Origin: Primula veris
Lineage: Eukaryota > Streptophyta > Magnoliopsida > Ericales > Primulaceae
Direction: 5' to 3'
Length of the DNA stretch: 64,000 bases
Assembly: GCA_963682055.1 (NCBI GenBank)
Contig: OY821749.1
Span: forward strand, 28,837,631-28,901,630
The translations under genes and the position numbers were made by a program. The notes beneath the pieces were generated by a model. It saw only the letters and a list, made by a program, of their open reading frames with translations, was not told the DNA's origin and made no database searches. Below, piece after piece: positions 32,652-44,064 of this stretch. Each line of letters opens with the position of its first letter. Within the stretch, counting starts at the first letter, position 1.

Positions 32652-34691
32652 TCCAGATTAAGTTTAGGAAAACTTACGGTTTTCTCAAGTGCCGAATTAT
32701 AGCATCAAGTACACCTTCAATTTTTATGAGTTCCGTTGCAGCTTTTGGTTCAGGTCCCTGCGAATGCAGATTTGATTATACAAAAAATGAGCATACTGAA
32801 GAGACTTTTAAGGAAAACAAATGAATGGCCAAAAATAAGGTAACTCAATGCACAAGGCTCTTGAGAGATCGATTTGTATTTATGTATATATATATAAATA
32901 ATAGTAAAGGTGACCATCTTGACCTCCAATCTAGAGGTTTCCAGAAGAGTTTGTTAAGCTTACTTTCAGCATGCCTACTACTCAACTGCAGTACGACATA
33001 GTAGTAAGCAACTTGGTTTTGTTTTCTCCTACATTTGCTCATTGAACGAACGCATACTACTGACAGATTTAATGATCAAACCATCTAGACATCCTAGAAC
33101 CGAACCACTAATAAACGAAAATGCTGGAGCAGATGCAGGTCACACATAAAGTACCGAAAATGAAGGATAAATAGATAAAGCTCCTTCAATTCTCAATCTG
33201 TAAACGAGCACATGCCATAAGGTCATAGAGACCATGGAGATATCAGATATTAGAAAAAGAAAAAGTTGACTTACTGCCTTGTTTATCTTTACCATTAAAA
33301 CATATGTGGTGCAACAACAATCAATAAGGTACAAAGAAGCAGACATGGTATGGTAGCTTTAATTCACATACATAATTAATGTCAAATTTAGGCTAAAGAT
33401 AATGTCTTCTGAAGGGTTTATTATAAGGATAAGGAAAAAAAGGGAAAATAATTCTCATTCTTCTCAAAACTTGCAAGTATATAGGATGGACAATAAGCAG
33501 GCTAAGCGGAAAAAACGAAAACCTCAAAATATAAATAGAACTTGTCACTTGACAGTAATTACAACATGTTAATGAAAATGAGGGGTTCAGCATCTAAAGA
33601 TATGGTAGACTAAGAATACCTTAATTAAATTAGAAAGTGCCCAAGCAGCAGTTCTCACAGCAACATTTCCAAGTGCCCAGGCACATTGTTCAGCAACAGA
33701 CACTACACGTTTATCATATTAAAGAAAAACTTAAAATTGCTACTGATATATGGTTACAAGAACATAGTTATAGTCATTAATTAGTAAGAGGAAATGGCCC
33801 TTTTGTAAACAGCCTTATTGGTTATTAGCAACTACTACATCATACTTATTAAATTCCACAATTTAAAAATCCAATCTATAAAAATTCACAAATGAGACAC
33901 CAATCTACAGTCTAATAGTTAGTTACCACTATCAAAATTCACAAGTGTTCTAAGGTTTAAATTTTATCGCTCGGGTACCAACATGATCGAACATTAGTAC
34001 ATAACTAGTGCCTTTGAGTAAAAAGGTGAAGAATGGGGTCCTATTTCTTTGATTTTGTCAATAACCTCCTAACTTCACGAAGAGCCCCTACTCTTTTCTG
34101 CACCGCTCCTTTACCCCTAAGTTTTTCATAGCATAAACACAAATTTATCAGCTGAAGTTCAGATACAAAAATTAAAGACAACAAAATGGTTTGCAAATGT
34201 AAGAGCATAAGTCGTAAAGATAAGGCACAGAAAAAAGAATTGAAGATACATCAAAATACTGGTGGGACAGTTGCATTTTATCCCAGTATTGTACAAGTTG
34301 TTCATTTCTTATAAACAGTATCACACGAAGAACTTAAACAAACATTAAAATATATAACCAGGAAAAGAATTTTATAACTAATCCCTGCGCGATTGTCATT
34401 CAATGGAAATGAATATTTGTTTCATAGTACTTTAACTCTGGAAAAAAATGCAACTTGACATTATGTAATCTGTAGAAAGCTGAATCTTCTCCCAGTATAA
34501 CTAAAAGTTCAATTCCTATACTGTTTACATTGTCACACAAGGCACTTGGCAAATACAAAAAGTAAAGTAATATAAAATTTTCCAACACCCCCACCTAGGG
34601 GCAGAACCACATTAAAACACGGGAACCACTTTAATTCGAATGTATCTAAATAGTTATTATAATGTTGGGTTGTTGTAGTTAATAACTTGTT

Positions 34692-35716
34692 ATGCTATAG
34701 TTATTATAATGCTGGGTTGTTGTAGTCAATGACTTGTTATAGATTGAAAGATCCGCCTAAGATATAAACACAAAAGAATTCGAGTTTATTTTCAAGGGTA
34801 CAATTTAGAGCAGTTTACTGAAACCTGCGCCTTGCACGGGGAAGTCCCACTAGTAATGTTTAATAAATTGATGCATTCTCTTCTGTGCTTGGAACTATGT
34901 GAACTGAGTACCCACATAAGGTGAAACAAATGGTCTAGAATAAGAGTCATCTGATCCGACTAAAGTTGAAGCCCCCAACCTGTAGAAGAAAAGAACAATA
35001 CACACATTTTTTCAGAAAACGAAGAAGGGGGGCTAACACCCCCAAATAAGGTGTCACGTTGAATATCACGAAAAAACACTCCAAACCATTAAGGTATTTC
35101 CAATATTTATCAAAAATGTATCTAAATAAATTAAATATCAATCAACAAGGTCTTTATATAAAAAAAAACCGAACCTACAAAGCAAATAAAATACCAAGAA
35201 TAGAGTTATTGATAAAATACATAGACCACTTAGAAGTTGGAACAAAAAAATCAATCAACTGCCTTAAATAAAACCAAATACCAAACAAAAATAAAGGTGA
35301 AAACATAAATCTGATCAAAAAGTAATGTAGCCTTTGAGACGAGTGGATCTCCGAGGCACCCGAGTTGCATGTCGAACCCGGTTTTCATCAAAACAATCTC
35401 CGTGCTTGAGTAGATTGAGCTCGAGAGTTTGATGTTCTCGCTGCTGCATCAAGCACCACCACATAGGTGCAGTTACCCAGATGCCTGCCCATAGTTTAGC
35501 ATGTGCGTCAAAGGCATGAGGCCAGTTATTATTATTTCCACTTGTACTATTTTCTGTTGTTTTGTTGTGCCCCTCCTTCAAGCGGAAAACATCCCAGTCA
35601 TCAGCAACATCATCGCCTCCCTCCAAATATTATACATTTAGTTAAAGCTTCACGTATTTTAGCCCATTCATTAAACCCGGTAATACAACTGTCGTTACTA
35701 AAATAGATAGTATTTG
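34692..35716. repeat. 1.05-kb direct repeat, copy 2 (left part)
   Basis: Matches 28781-29788. Its start is itself partly doubled: about 40 bp at 34652-34691 repeat TATAGTTATTATAATG. The repeat is interrupted at 35717 by the fold-back transposon and resumes at 37603. Confidence 0.85.
35315..35626 (-). other. Conserved 103-codon open frame of unknown status (copy 2)
   Basis: Second copy of the frame at 29384-29695, still fully open. See that entry for the motif description. No family recognised. Confidence 0.25.
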
Positions 35717-37602
35717 TGATAAAGCAATAACTTTGGTCGGTGGGCGTTATGCTTTTCAACGATATTAATAAAGATTAAAGAAAGTAAATGTTGGACAAGT
35801 TCTTCTTTCTTATTGATCGGTAATTATATTTGCTCGGATTACAACTTGTTATTACACTTATGATCGGTTATATTATCTTGTCTTAATCTTGATCTTGATC
35901 TTGATCTTTGTTCTTGATGCTCGGTCTTTCTCTTTAACTTCTCTCGGTAACTTTCTTGTGAGATAAACTCTGACAATCTCTCTCTTGTATATCTATTCTC
36001 TGTAATTTTTCTGAACCCTTTTCCAGCGAAGGTACTTGGCTATTTATAGGCATGTATGAGTTTGACAAGTGTCTCAATCTCGTCTGCCATCTCATGGGCT
36101 TTTCAGCTTGTGGGGCCCTACTCAAGTGGGCTTGGACATCTAAAGTACAATTGCCTTCATTCTTTAGTAAGGAGGCATGTTATACCCCAGTTTCTACTAT
36201 TCAAGCATTGGATACCCATTAATAATGTTTGGGTTGATTTGTACCCGAATAGATAGACTCGGGTCTAATTTTTGTGTTCTATCAAACACTTTGGCATCGT
36301 ATTCTCCCACCATCATATCTATTTCCGTTATAAATTCACCCGGGCTAATATTTACCTCGGTTTTGCAGCAGTTGGTACCTCCGAATATCCCCGAAGCAGT
36401 GACAAAGCCTTCATTTGTTTTACTTTCGAAAGCTAAGGAATTAATAACTTCCGCATGGGCAATCACTATCTTTGTTGTTAACCCTTGTGGTAAGTAATTC
36501 CATGAATTCACAGTCTTGTTGTCTAGTGCAATACCGGTAACCTTATCATAGGGAACAGTATAGATGCCAATACCATAGAATGAACCACGGAAAGTTGATC
36601 CAAAGAACCCCACGACAACCCCACCAATCGGAATAAAAGTTCTAGGTGTAGTGACGTCATTATCAGCATCCACACGGTATATCTTTTTATTGGTGTAGAC
36701 CCGCAACCATTTTAAATAGGCAGCAGGACGTGGTAACAAGAGCTCTATTCCAATAATGTATTCGTCAACGGTGAAGACAATCTGTAGAGAGAGATTGATG
36801 GAGGTTTCGGATCTGCCCTTTCATAAATTTATATTTACTTAAAAAGAAAGATAGAGAGACAAAATTATTTTTGCCCATGCGGAAGTTATTAATTCCTTAG
36901 CTTTCGAAAGTAAAACAAATGAAGGCCTTGTCACTGCTTCGGGGATATTCGGAGGTACCAACGGCTGCAAAACCGAGGTAAATATTAGCCCGGGTGAGTT
37001 TATAACGGAAATAGATATGATGGTGGGAGAATACGATGACCAAAGTGTTTGATAGAACACAAAAATTAGACCCGAGTCTATCTATTCGGGTACAAATCAA
37101 TCCAAACATTATTAATGGGTATCCAATGCTTGAATAATAGAAACTGGGGTATACAGGCCTTCCATACTAAAGAATGAAGGCAATTGTACTTTAGATGTCC
37201 AAGCCCACTTGAGTAGGGCCCCACAAGCTGAAAAGCCCATGAGATGGCAGACGAGATTGAAACACTTGTCAACATCCTATGACTCATACATGCCTATAAA
37301 CGAAAAGGGTTCAGAAAAATTACAGAGAATAGATATACAAGAGAAAGATTGTCAGAGTTTATCTCACAAGAAAGTTACCGAGAGAAGTTAAAGAGAAAGA
37401 CCGAGCATCAAGAACAAAGATCAAGATCAAGGTTAAGACAAGATAATATAACCGATCATAAGTGTAATAACAAGTTGTAATCCGAGCAAATATAATTACC
37501 GATCAATAAGAAAGAAGAACTTGTCCAACATTTACTTTCTTTAATCTTTATTAATATCGTTGAAAAGCATAACGTCCACCGACCAAAGTTATTGCTTTAT
37601 CA
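35717..37602. mobile_element. Fold-back transposon carrying jacalin-lectin sequence
   Basis: 1,886-bp element starting TGATAAAGCAATAAC and ending with its exact complement, flanked by the 5-bp direct repeat ATTTG (35712-35716 and 37603-37607). The sister repeat at about 29776-29789 has a single ATTTG and no insert, proving insertion. Arms are 35717-36462 and 36871-37602 (about 740 bp each) around a centre of about 408 bp. Most of each arm is captured gene sequence, not simple repeat. No transposase is seen, so it is non-autonomous; the superfamily is not settled by a 5-bp target duplication alone. Confidence 0.85.
36197..36739 (-). pseudogene. Jacalin-like lectin fragment inside the fold-back element
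   Basis: Open frame of 180 codons. GGVVVGFFGSTFRGSFYGIG at about residues 38-57 resembles the last strands of a jacalin domain (VVGFxG...IG.Y). Next comes a second domain start: LTTKIVIAHAEVINSLAFES, then FGGTNCCKTEVNISPGEFI, where jacalins have GG...T..I.L..GE.I. The frame stops (PMLE) before that domain is complete. Jacalin-related lectins bind mannose or galactose. The C-terminal part lies in the left arm and is duplicated inverted, with breaks, at about 36871-37136. It is probably a captured gene piece; a transcribed chimeric protein is possible. Confidence 0.55.
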
Positions 37603-37652
37603 ATTTGTCATCGAATCGTCACATAGTTCCTCTGCATCAAAAGATCTACTAG
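37603..37652. repeat. 1.05-kb direct repeat, copy 2 (right part)
   Basis: ATTTGTCATCGAATCGTC through ATCTACTAG, continuing the repeat interrupted by the transposon. Its ACTAG (37648-37652) is the pentamer at which copy 1 switches to importin sequence. Confidence 0.8.
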
Positions 37653-37704
37653 ATGACCTCCCCAAAATTATCATTTTATTATTGTTCAAGGTCTCCAACT
37701 TTAT

Positions 37705-38961
37705 TCATGCCCTTCCAGATACGTCAAGTCTGAACGTCTCAAAGGCACATGTTAGGCATTTCTTTGGACCATCATTGTAAAACACACGAGACATAAGGAG
37801 TATGTCCCCACTTGATTCGATAATATAATTTCTACTAATAAAACGCCTGCTTGATGACGGTTCTCCTGAAAATGATGGTTTTACTAACTCAAGATAATAA
37901 GTCCCAATTTCGATAAGACCCATGGGTCCACGACAATCAAGTTTTAGAAGCATAGCGTCAATGACACTTTTTTCATCGATGACAATCATATCATAGTTGA
38001 GTCGCAAGACGTAGAAATGCCTATCATGGTATAAAGCATCAATAATTGGTTCATCAATAATTGATTCCCTGTCTCCCACGAAAAATCTACGCCATTCTCG
38101 AAGTTGACATGTAACCCATTCCTCCGCTCCACCTAAACAGGTCCAAAAGGCAACATAATAGCCCTTTCCAACAAGCATGTAAATACATCTTGGGTCGCTT
38201 GGAACCGTAGACAAAACGACCATGTGGTACTTGTTCTTGTCATATGTCTTAGGCAAGACGACCTTCTCCCCGGAAAAAGAATTAAGCAAAGTGATGCGCA
38301 AATAAGAGTCTGTGTTGTCGTCAACATGTAGCCTTTCTAAAATCAACCAATCGCGATAAGATCCCCAAATATGGCTCCCTATATTCTCCTCTGACATCGG
38401 TATATCAAAGGTTGAGCAGTTATTATCCTTGGTCTTTTTGTCTAAAACGTTGAGGCAGGTTTTTAGTCTTTTCTCACTCTGGCCAGGCTTCACAAGTAAA
38501 GGAATCCCTCGTGTTGATCCTTGAAAAAAATTAATTGTAACACTTCTCCAAGACTTGCAAACTCTACTAAAGGATAAGCAATCGATAAGTGGCAATTTCT
38601 TTACGACCAACTCAAGTAGGTCATTGGGAAGTCCTGCTGCCCAATCCAGATGATGTTTTATCTGCCTCTTTGTGCTAATCGTCGACGCCATCCTCTTGCA
38701 AAACACTCTGACCAATCCAAACAATATGAGCATTTTAAGGAAGTCATCGTGATGTTCTGCTGCCCAATTCAGATGTTGCTTTCTCTTTTGCATTGTGCTA
38801 ATCCTCTTCTTGCCAAACACCATGACCAAACCAACGAAATAATAGGTCAATCCTGGTTGCTGGTCCGCATAATCATCATCAATCTGTCTATCTTTCATCC
38901 GTTGCTCCTTCTTCTTCCTTGTGCCCATTGTTTTCAGTCCAATCTTCCTTTTCACTGCCAT
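37705..38961 (-). CDS. F-box/DUF295-type protein, probably 3'-truncated
   Basis: 418-codon frame. F-box at about residues 111-150 (LPNDLLELVVKKLPLIDCLS, then CKSWRSV), followed by a DUF295 (KIB1-4 beta-propeller-like) region with SYRDWLILERL, YMLVGKGYYVAFW and RNYIIESSGDILLMSR. Such proteins usually act as substrate adaptors of SCF ubiquitin ligases. Residues of about 42-79 and 80-117 are two copies of one stretch (GLVMVFGKKRISTM against GLVRVFCKRMASTI), so an internal tandem duplication has extended the N-terminus. The original start is likely Met91 (MASTISTKRQ). The end VSGRA-stop looks premature: one frame over, KGMNKVGDLEQ precedes a stop and fits the family's W..V..LGD end better. The 3' flank is the 1-kb direct repeat. 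Function may be impaired. Confidence 0.7.
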   Translation of the reverse strand: MAVKRKIGLKTMGTRKKKEQRMKDRQIDDDYADQQPGLTYYFVGLVMVFGKKRISTMQKRKQHLNWAAEHHDDFLKMLILFGLVRVFCKRMASTISTKRQIKHHLDWAAGLPNDLLELVVKKLPLIDCLSFSRVCKSWRSVTINFFQGSTRGIPLLVKPGQSEKRLKTCLNVLDKKTKDNNCSTFDIPMSEENIGSHIWGSYRDWLILERLHVDDNTDSYLRITLLNSFSGEKVVLPKTYDKNKYHMVVLSTVPSDPRCIYMLVGKGYYVAFWTCLGGAEEWVTCQLREWRRFFVGDRESIIDEPIIDALYHDRHFYVLRLNYDMIVIDEKSVIDAMLLKLDCRGPMGLIEIGTYYLELVKPSFSGEPSSSRRFISRNYIIESSGDILLMSRVFYNDGPKKCLTCAFETFRLDVSGRA

Positions 38962-38989
38962 TTTCTTCCTCGTCCTTGAAACGCTAGAT

Positions 38990-40183
38990 GACCTGAAATT
39001 TCATACGGGTATATCTATTAAAACTCAGCATGCACGCAAGTCAACGGAATGCAGTCCAGCGGTTAAGAATAAAAGTGAGTTTCAAAGTTGCAACCAAAAG
39101 AGCCTTAAACTCAACTTTTTGTTTTTAATGGAAGCTAGGATGTCTTTGATCAAGCAGCTTAAAAGCTGTGGATTTCTAGCTTTTGATCTGAAAGAAGATA
39201 GGAAGTTTTAAGATGAATGACTTAGGTTATTTCCCTCCAACGCAAAAATCTAGCGTATTTGCATAAAAATTCAGCCAGTTAAGCCGTATGCACTAGATTA
39301 CAAAAGCCGCAAAACTCACAAGCAAGCCCGAGTATGAATAGGAACTCAAATCAAAGGTGAACATGTAATAGAGCACTGCAAACACCTATAGACACATTGT
39401 CAGAAATTTGCTATTCACACTAAAACTGAACTTTCGGAATTAGGCATAAAATTGAAATGTTATACAATCGGGGAATGCTTGGTGGCAGATATAAGTTCAG
39501 AACCTTTCCTTTTTTATCAAAAAATAAACAGTCTTTGGTTTAGCAGCTTAAAATCTGAGGTCTCTTTCCTTCGGTCTCAAAAAGATTAAATATTTAAGTT
39601 GGATGCACTTAGCTTTTTTCACAACTCAAAAATTCCAGCTTATCAGTTTAAAATCAAGTTTTACTAGGTTTTTGCTCTTAAAAACGATAGAAGCATTAAG
39701 TTGAAAATGATTTCAGCTTTTTCTTCAAGCTCAAAAGAGCAAGCTTACTTGCCTTAGAGATGTAGCCAAACAAGCACTCTGCACTAGAGTACAAAACCCT
39801 TCAAACTTAATTATCCGCTCACATTCGAACTAGAAAAGGAATATTTTTTTTAATCAAAGTCAAAATTTCAATGAGCAGAGCAAATAAGTTGGATTTTTTT
39901 ATTTGTTATTGTCAAAAGCTTGGTCCATCCAGTTTAAATGTTCAAGCTTTTCCAGGCAGATATCAGTTTTACAAGGAGCAACCAAACATGGCATTAAGGG
40001 ATTGTTTAGTTCCAGTTTTTCCTCAACTTATTTAATTGAAAGCATAGCTGTCTTTGGTTTTAGCAGCGAGCTTAAAGTTGAGGGTTTCTTCAAGATTGTG
40101 GTCTGAAAAAGATAAAATGACTAAACATAGTTTTTTTTTTTGATTGAGACAAAAAAAAATTATACCTTGGTGTATAAAACTGA
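38990..40183. repeat. Degenerate AGCTTAAA-type repeats
   Basis: Diverged copies of the sequence that makes up the inner part of the long inverted repeat. Landmarks such as CAGCTTAAA, GCACTAGA with TACAAA, and GCAAATAAG with TGGATTTTTTTATT recur at about 39.28, 39.79 and 40.50 kb. No gene seen. Confidence 0.6.
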
Positions 40184-42014
40184 AATGTCATAGGATTGGG
40201 CAGTTTGGTGGCAGATCTTAAGCTCAAATTAGTTAGAAAATGGACTGTCTTTGATTTAACAGCTTAAAGCCTGAAATTTCTAGCATTTGGTCTAAAAAGG
40301 ATAGATTTTTTTAGCTGAATGCACTTAGCTTTTACCGCAAAAGTAAAAGTCCAGCTCATAAGTTTAAGAGCTAAGATATACTAGGGTTTAGTCTGAATAA
40401 AACAGAAGCCTTAAGCTGAGTGAAATCAGCTACTTCTCAAACTCAAAAGATCCAGCTTATTTAATCTAAAGCTGCTGCCAAACAATCACTATGCACTAGA
40501 CTACAAACTCCCCAAAACTCAATTCTCTGCTCACATTGAAGCTACATGAGGAATAAAAACACAATCCAAAGGTGAAAATTTTACCGAGCACCGCAAATAA
40601 GCTGGATTTTTTTATTTAGTATCAGGAAAATTATGCCCCATCCAGTTTAAAGCTTATAGCTTTTTCCGGCCAAAATACAAAAAATCCCAGATTTTTAAGC
40701 TGCAACCAAACAAGGCATTAAGGGCGTATTTGGTTGCAGATTTTAAAATCGGCCTGTTTTGGCTTCTTTGCAACTAAACTGGCTTTACTGTAGCAGCCAG
40801 CTTAAAGTTGCGGGTTTCCGTATTTTGGTCTTAAAAGATAGAAGCAGCTAAACATAGTTTTTCTTCCTCATCATACTCAAAAATACCATATTTATCATAC
40901 TATTATTTAAGTGAAGGCCCCCTTATGAGGCCTTGATACACTTTAATTCAGAAAATACCCTTCGCAATTTTAACTAATTAAAAAAAAATCAATGGATATT
41001 TAATTAAAAAAATAAAAATAACTGCTCTCATTCACAATAACCGTGCCCCTCTCCCCTGTATTGCTATTACTTCCGCTCACTCCGTGTATCTCTCTCTCTA
41101 TTTTCTTTTCACTGTAAATTATTTTATCAGAGTAATTGATTGCAGTTTTTCAAACGGGTTATCAATAACCTACATATCACACCACACATCGCGTGGGCTT
41201 GGTCGCTAGACTGTAAAAACGCCTGTCCCAAGACTTGCTCTCACCTCATAAGATAGATTATCAATCGGAAAAAGCCAAAACTTTCTTAATTTGATGGTGT
41301 AATTTAAAAAACAATCGAATAATAGTCAAAATTTTCATAGTTGATGCTTGATGGTGACGTGGTGTGTATATAAAAGTGAAATTCCATACGAACTTTTGAT
41401 TTCATTAGTAAAACCCAATAAAACCATGAGATACATAAATATGAGGTATACAAATATGAGATGAGATGATAAGAATATCTATTTGTATCTATATATATAA
41501 CAAGATAAAATAAAATCGTCGAATTGCCTGTAATATGATTTCAATTCTGGTAAATCGTATTTTTACTTGTAGAAATAGCAAGGTTACCTATTTGTGCATA
41601 TAAATATGTCGATATATATATATATAGATAGATATATTTATATATATATATAGATATATATTGGTATACTCTAAAAAGAAAAAGAAAAAAGGATATATAT
41701 ATATATTGGTATTAGGAGTGAGAGATATAATAGATAGAGACAGAGATATATATGCAATGTACTTTCACCGGAACACAGTTGGTTTAGTTCCAGTTTGACC
41801 GAACAAAAGCATTAATAATTATAAGGAATCATCCAAATTTTCACTACTACTTTAAATTTGTTATTTTACTTTTAAGTTTTCTACATTAACAATCTTTTTG
41901 TTTGGGATGTGTTGTATACTTATACATTTAGCTATTACTACTATTAGTCTATCTAGGGGTGGGATTTTTTCCCAAAAATAGGAACCAAACCGAAAATAAC
42001 TGAACGGTTCGGTT
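40184..42014. repeat. Right arm of the long-range inverted repeat (partner 21741-23604)
   Basis: Reverse complement of 21741-23604, from TGAAATGTCATAGGATTG to AACTGAACGGTTCGGT. It has one copy of the 79-bp unit that is doubled in the left arm. Together the arms enclose about 16.6 kb of gene fragments. Confidence 0.88.
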
Positions 42015-42985
42015 TTGTTCATAAAAAATACAAATCGAAACCGAAATAAAAATTCGGTTTGGTTTCGGTATACATTTTTGAAACCGAAACCGAAAACCGA
42101 GAAAAATCGTAAACCAAAACGATACCAAAAACCGAAACCGAAAATGATACTTAGACCGAAATAAAACCGTAAACCGAAATACAACCGTAAAACGATAAAA
42201 GTATAAGAAATAAAGGATATCAAACTATTAGTATTAAGATTAGTTTTTGACTTTTAAGTATAAACATTTGGGTAGATCAAAAGTTTTGTTTGATCATCCA
42301 TTCAACTTGGTTATTTCTAACTTAAAATTTGTGAATTTTAGATAAAACCTATGATTAAGCTATATAAACTTATAAAGTGTTGTAATTTCTTAGCAATCCA
42401 AACACTTTTGGGCAAAATTGCAATTAATTAATGTGTATTTATGTGTTATTTGATTAATTATGTATGATTTCCGACTAATTTGTTATTATTTTGCAGATAA
42501 AAACGTTGATTTCATACGAAAACGAGACTTTGATGAAAATAACACCCGGAGTATGGACAAGTTTGAAAAAGAAATAACTTTAGAAGGTAAAAGATTAACT
42601 TCAAATGATATCGGGTTATAGTGAAGACCAACGAAGCAAAGATTCACGAAAATCTTTTGAAGCATAACACAATCCATTTTTCATTATTTTCTTTGTATCT
42701 CATTGAGCTCCTTAGAAAGGTTCTTGTTATATTTCTTGAATGTGATAATATGTAGTAGGGGCCGAGTTCGGTCCGATCCAGTTTGATTTTTGGTAAAACC
42801 GAAACCGAGCATATTTTTTGGTTCGGTTTTTTTCGGTTTCGGTCTTTTTAATTTTTGGACCGAACCGGACCGGTTTTTTCGGTCCAGTTCCGGGTTTTTT
42901 CAGTTTCGGTCTTTTTTGGTTCGGTTTTACTAAAAACCAAAACCGACCCGAATTTTTTTCGGTTTTTCCGGTTTTTCGTCCGGCT
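41957..42985. repeat. CGGTTTCGGTT-rich stretches (hAT-end-like)
   Basis: GGGGTGGGATTTTTTCCC followed by CGGTTTCGGTT/ACCGAAACCG words at 41957-42190, and similar words again at 42757-42985. Such sequence is typical of the ends of plant hAT-family MITEs. I could not define a single element with matching ends. Long open frames here (Phe/Gly/Arg-rich) are produced by the repeat. Confidence 0.45.
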
Positions 42986-44064
42986 TAGCATAGTTCATGA
43001 AAATTCAGGACAATTTACCAATTTAATAGGAACCATTGATAATATAGTAACTATTTAAGAAAAGGATATTGATAAGTATTCACTACTCCCCCTTATTTAC
43101 AACCAGTATATTTTATTTGGATTTCTATTATGAATCTATATTTTAATTTTTATTAAAGATTAATTTTAGAATAGTAATAACTTGGGTTCTATAATTTTTA
43201 TTAGGTTTTTATTGTGTTATAAAACTAATTTTTATATGATCTTAATTATAAATTTAACTATACATAGGATGCATTTAATGACATCATAACTATACAATTT
43301 GTTGTAATCATACAAAGTTATGGTATATGTAGTGCTTAAAGATTGTCCCGAGGCATTGGTTAACAAGACCGCTTAAGAAAAGGAAAAGAGTAGGTGCAAT
43401 TGTAATTTGTCCATGTGGCCACTTGGGGTCCGTTTTGTTCTTTCACAAATTTCCAGGAAAGGTAATAAAGTAATTTAATCACCTTTTGAGCTTCTATTTT
43501 AGGAAACTTTCATTTAAATTGTGACATCCAAAAATATAAATATGTAATTAATAGTATATATCAACTAGATTAGGACGAAGAAAGTTGATTTTACCATCTC
43601 TGAGTAATTAAAAGACCTGGCCTGTCAACAAGTTTCGGAGGACCTTTGCGAAATATAAAACAAGATAAATATTCAGAAAGACTCCCCACGGCATACAACG
43701 GTATTTTTTTTTTAACTCTTGTTTCAATTACTATTTGATGGTATAACAAGCGGTTCTGGAAGAAAAGATTCAACAAACCTTGAATCTTGTTCATCTAATT
43801 TCACTCACAAAACACTTGGTGAAAAACCTAGCTAGCTAAAGCACCAATCTTAGCATTTGATAGGAGCATTTGTATTATCAATTACACATTCTGCTGTCAT
43901 AGTCTATCTCAGACCCAAATCCACAAGCCTACTTTTGTTTCACTTTTTACAACTCCTCAACTTAAAATTCGAAAAACTTGCCCAAAAGATGAGGAAAAGC
44001 ATACGGTTTTTCCTAATAAACAAATAGCCGAGAATCCATAGAGTACTTGGTCCGTAAATTGCCT
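42986..44064. other. Intergenic, no gene seen
   Basis: AT-rich sequence downstream of importin alpha-9. No coding or RNA feature recognised. The 3' UTR of the importin gene must lie at the right end (below 44065), but no clear poly(A) signal was fixed. Confidence 0.45.

Larger units (their letters stand above)
29829..34652 (-). pseudogene. Partial, broken copy of importin alpha-9
   Basis: Introns and exons match 44189-50671 of the intact gene closely. Present: the 5' part of exon 11 (to 29869), exon 10 (30429-30734), exons 9, 8, 7 and 6 (about 31062-31122, 31228-31309, 32064-32213 and 32683-32762), a shortened exon 5 (about 33620-33712) and part of exon 3 (about 34062-34119). Missing: the C-terminal coding end, about 99 bp inside exon 5, a block of about 1.6 kb containing exon 4, and exons 1-2. 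Exon 9 has lost one base (near 31100). No functional importin can be made. Because introns are kept, it is a DNA-level duplication. Confidence 0.88.

Noticed and set aside
28781..35716. LTR retrotransposon carrying importin sequence (1-kb direct repeats around 5 kb)
   Set aside because: The repeats do not start TG and end CA, there is no primer-binding site, polypurine tract, gag or pol, the interior is a gene fragment with introns, and no target duplication flanks the pair. Microhomology at the junction fits rearrangement better.
41861..43058. Phe/Gly/Arg-rich proteins of 120 and 67 codons
   Set aside because: They are translations of CGGTTTCGGTT repeat words and have no family features.
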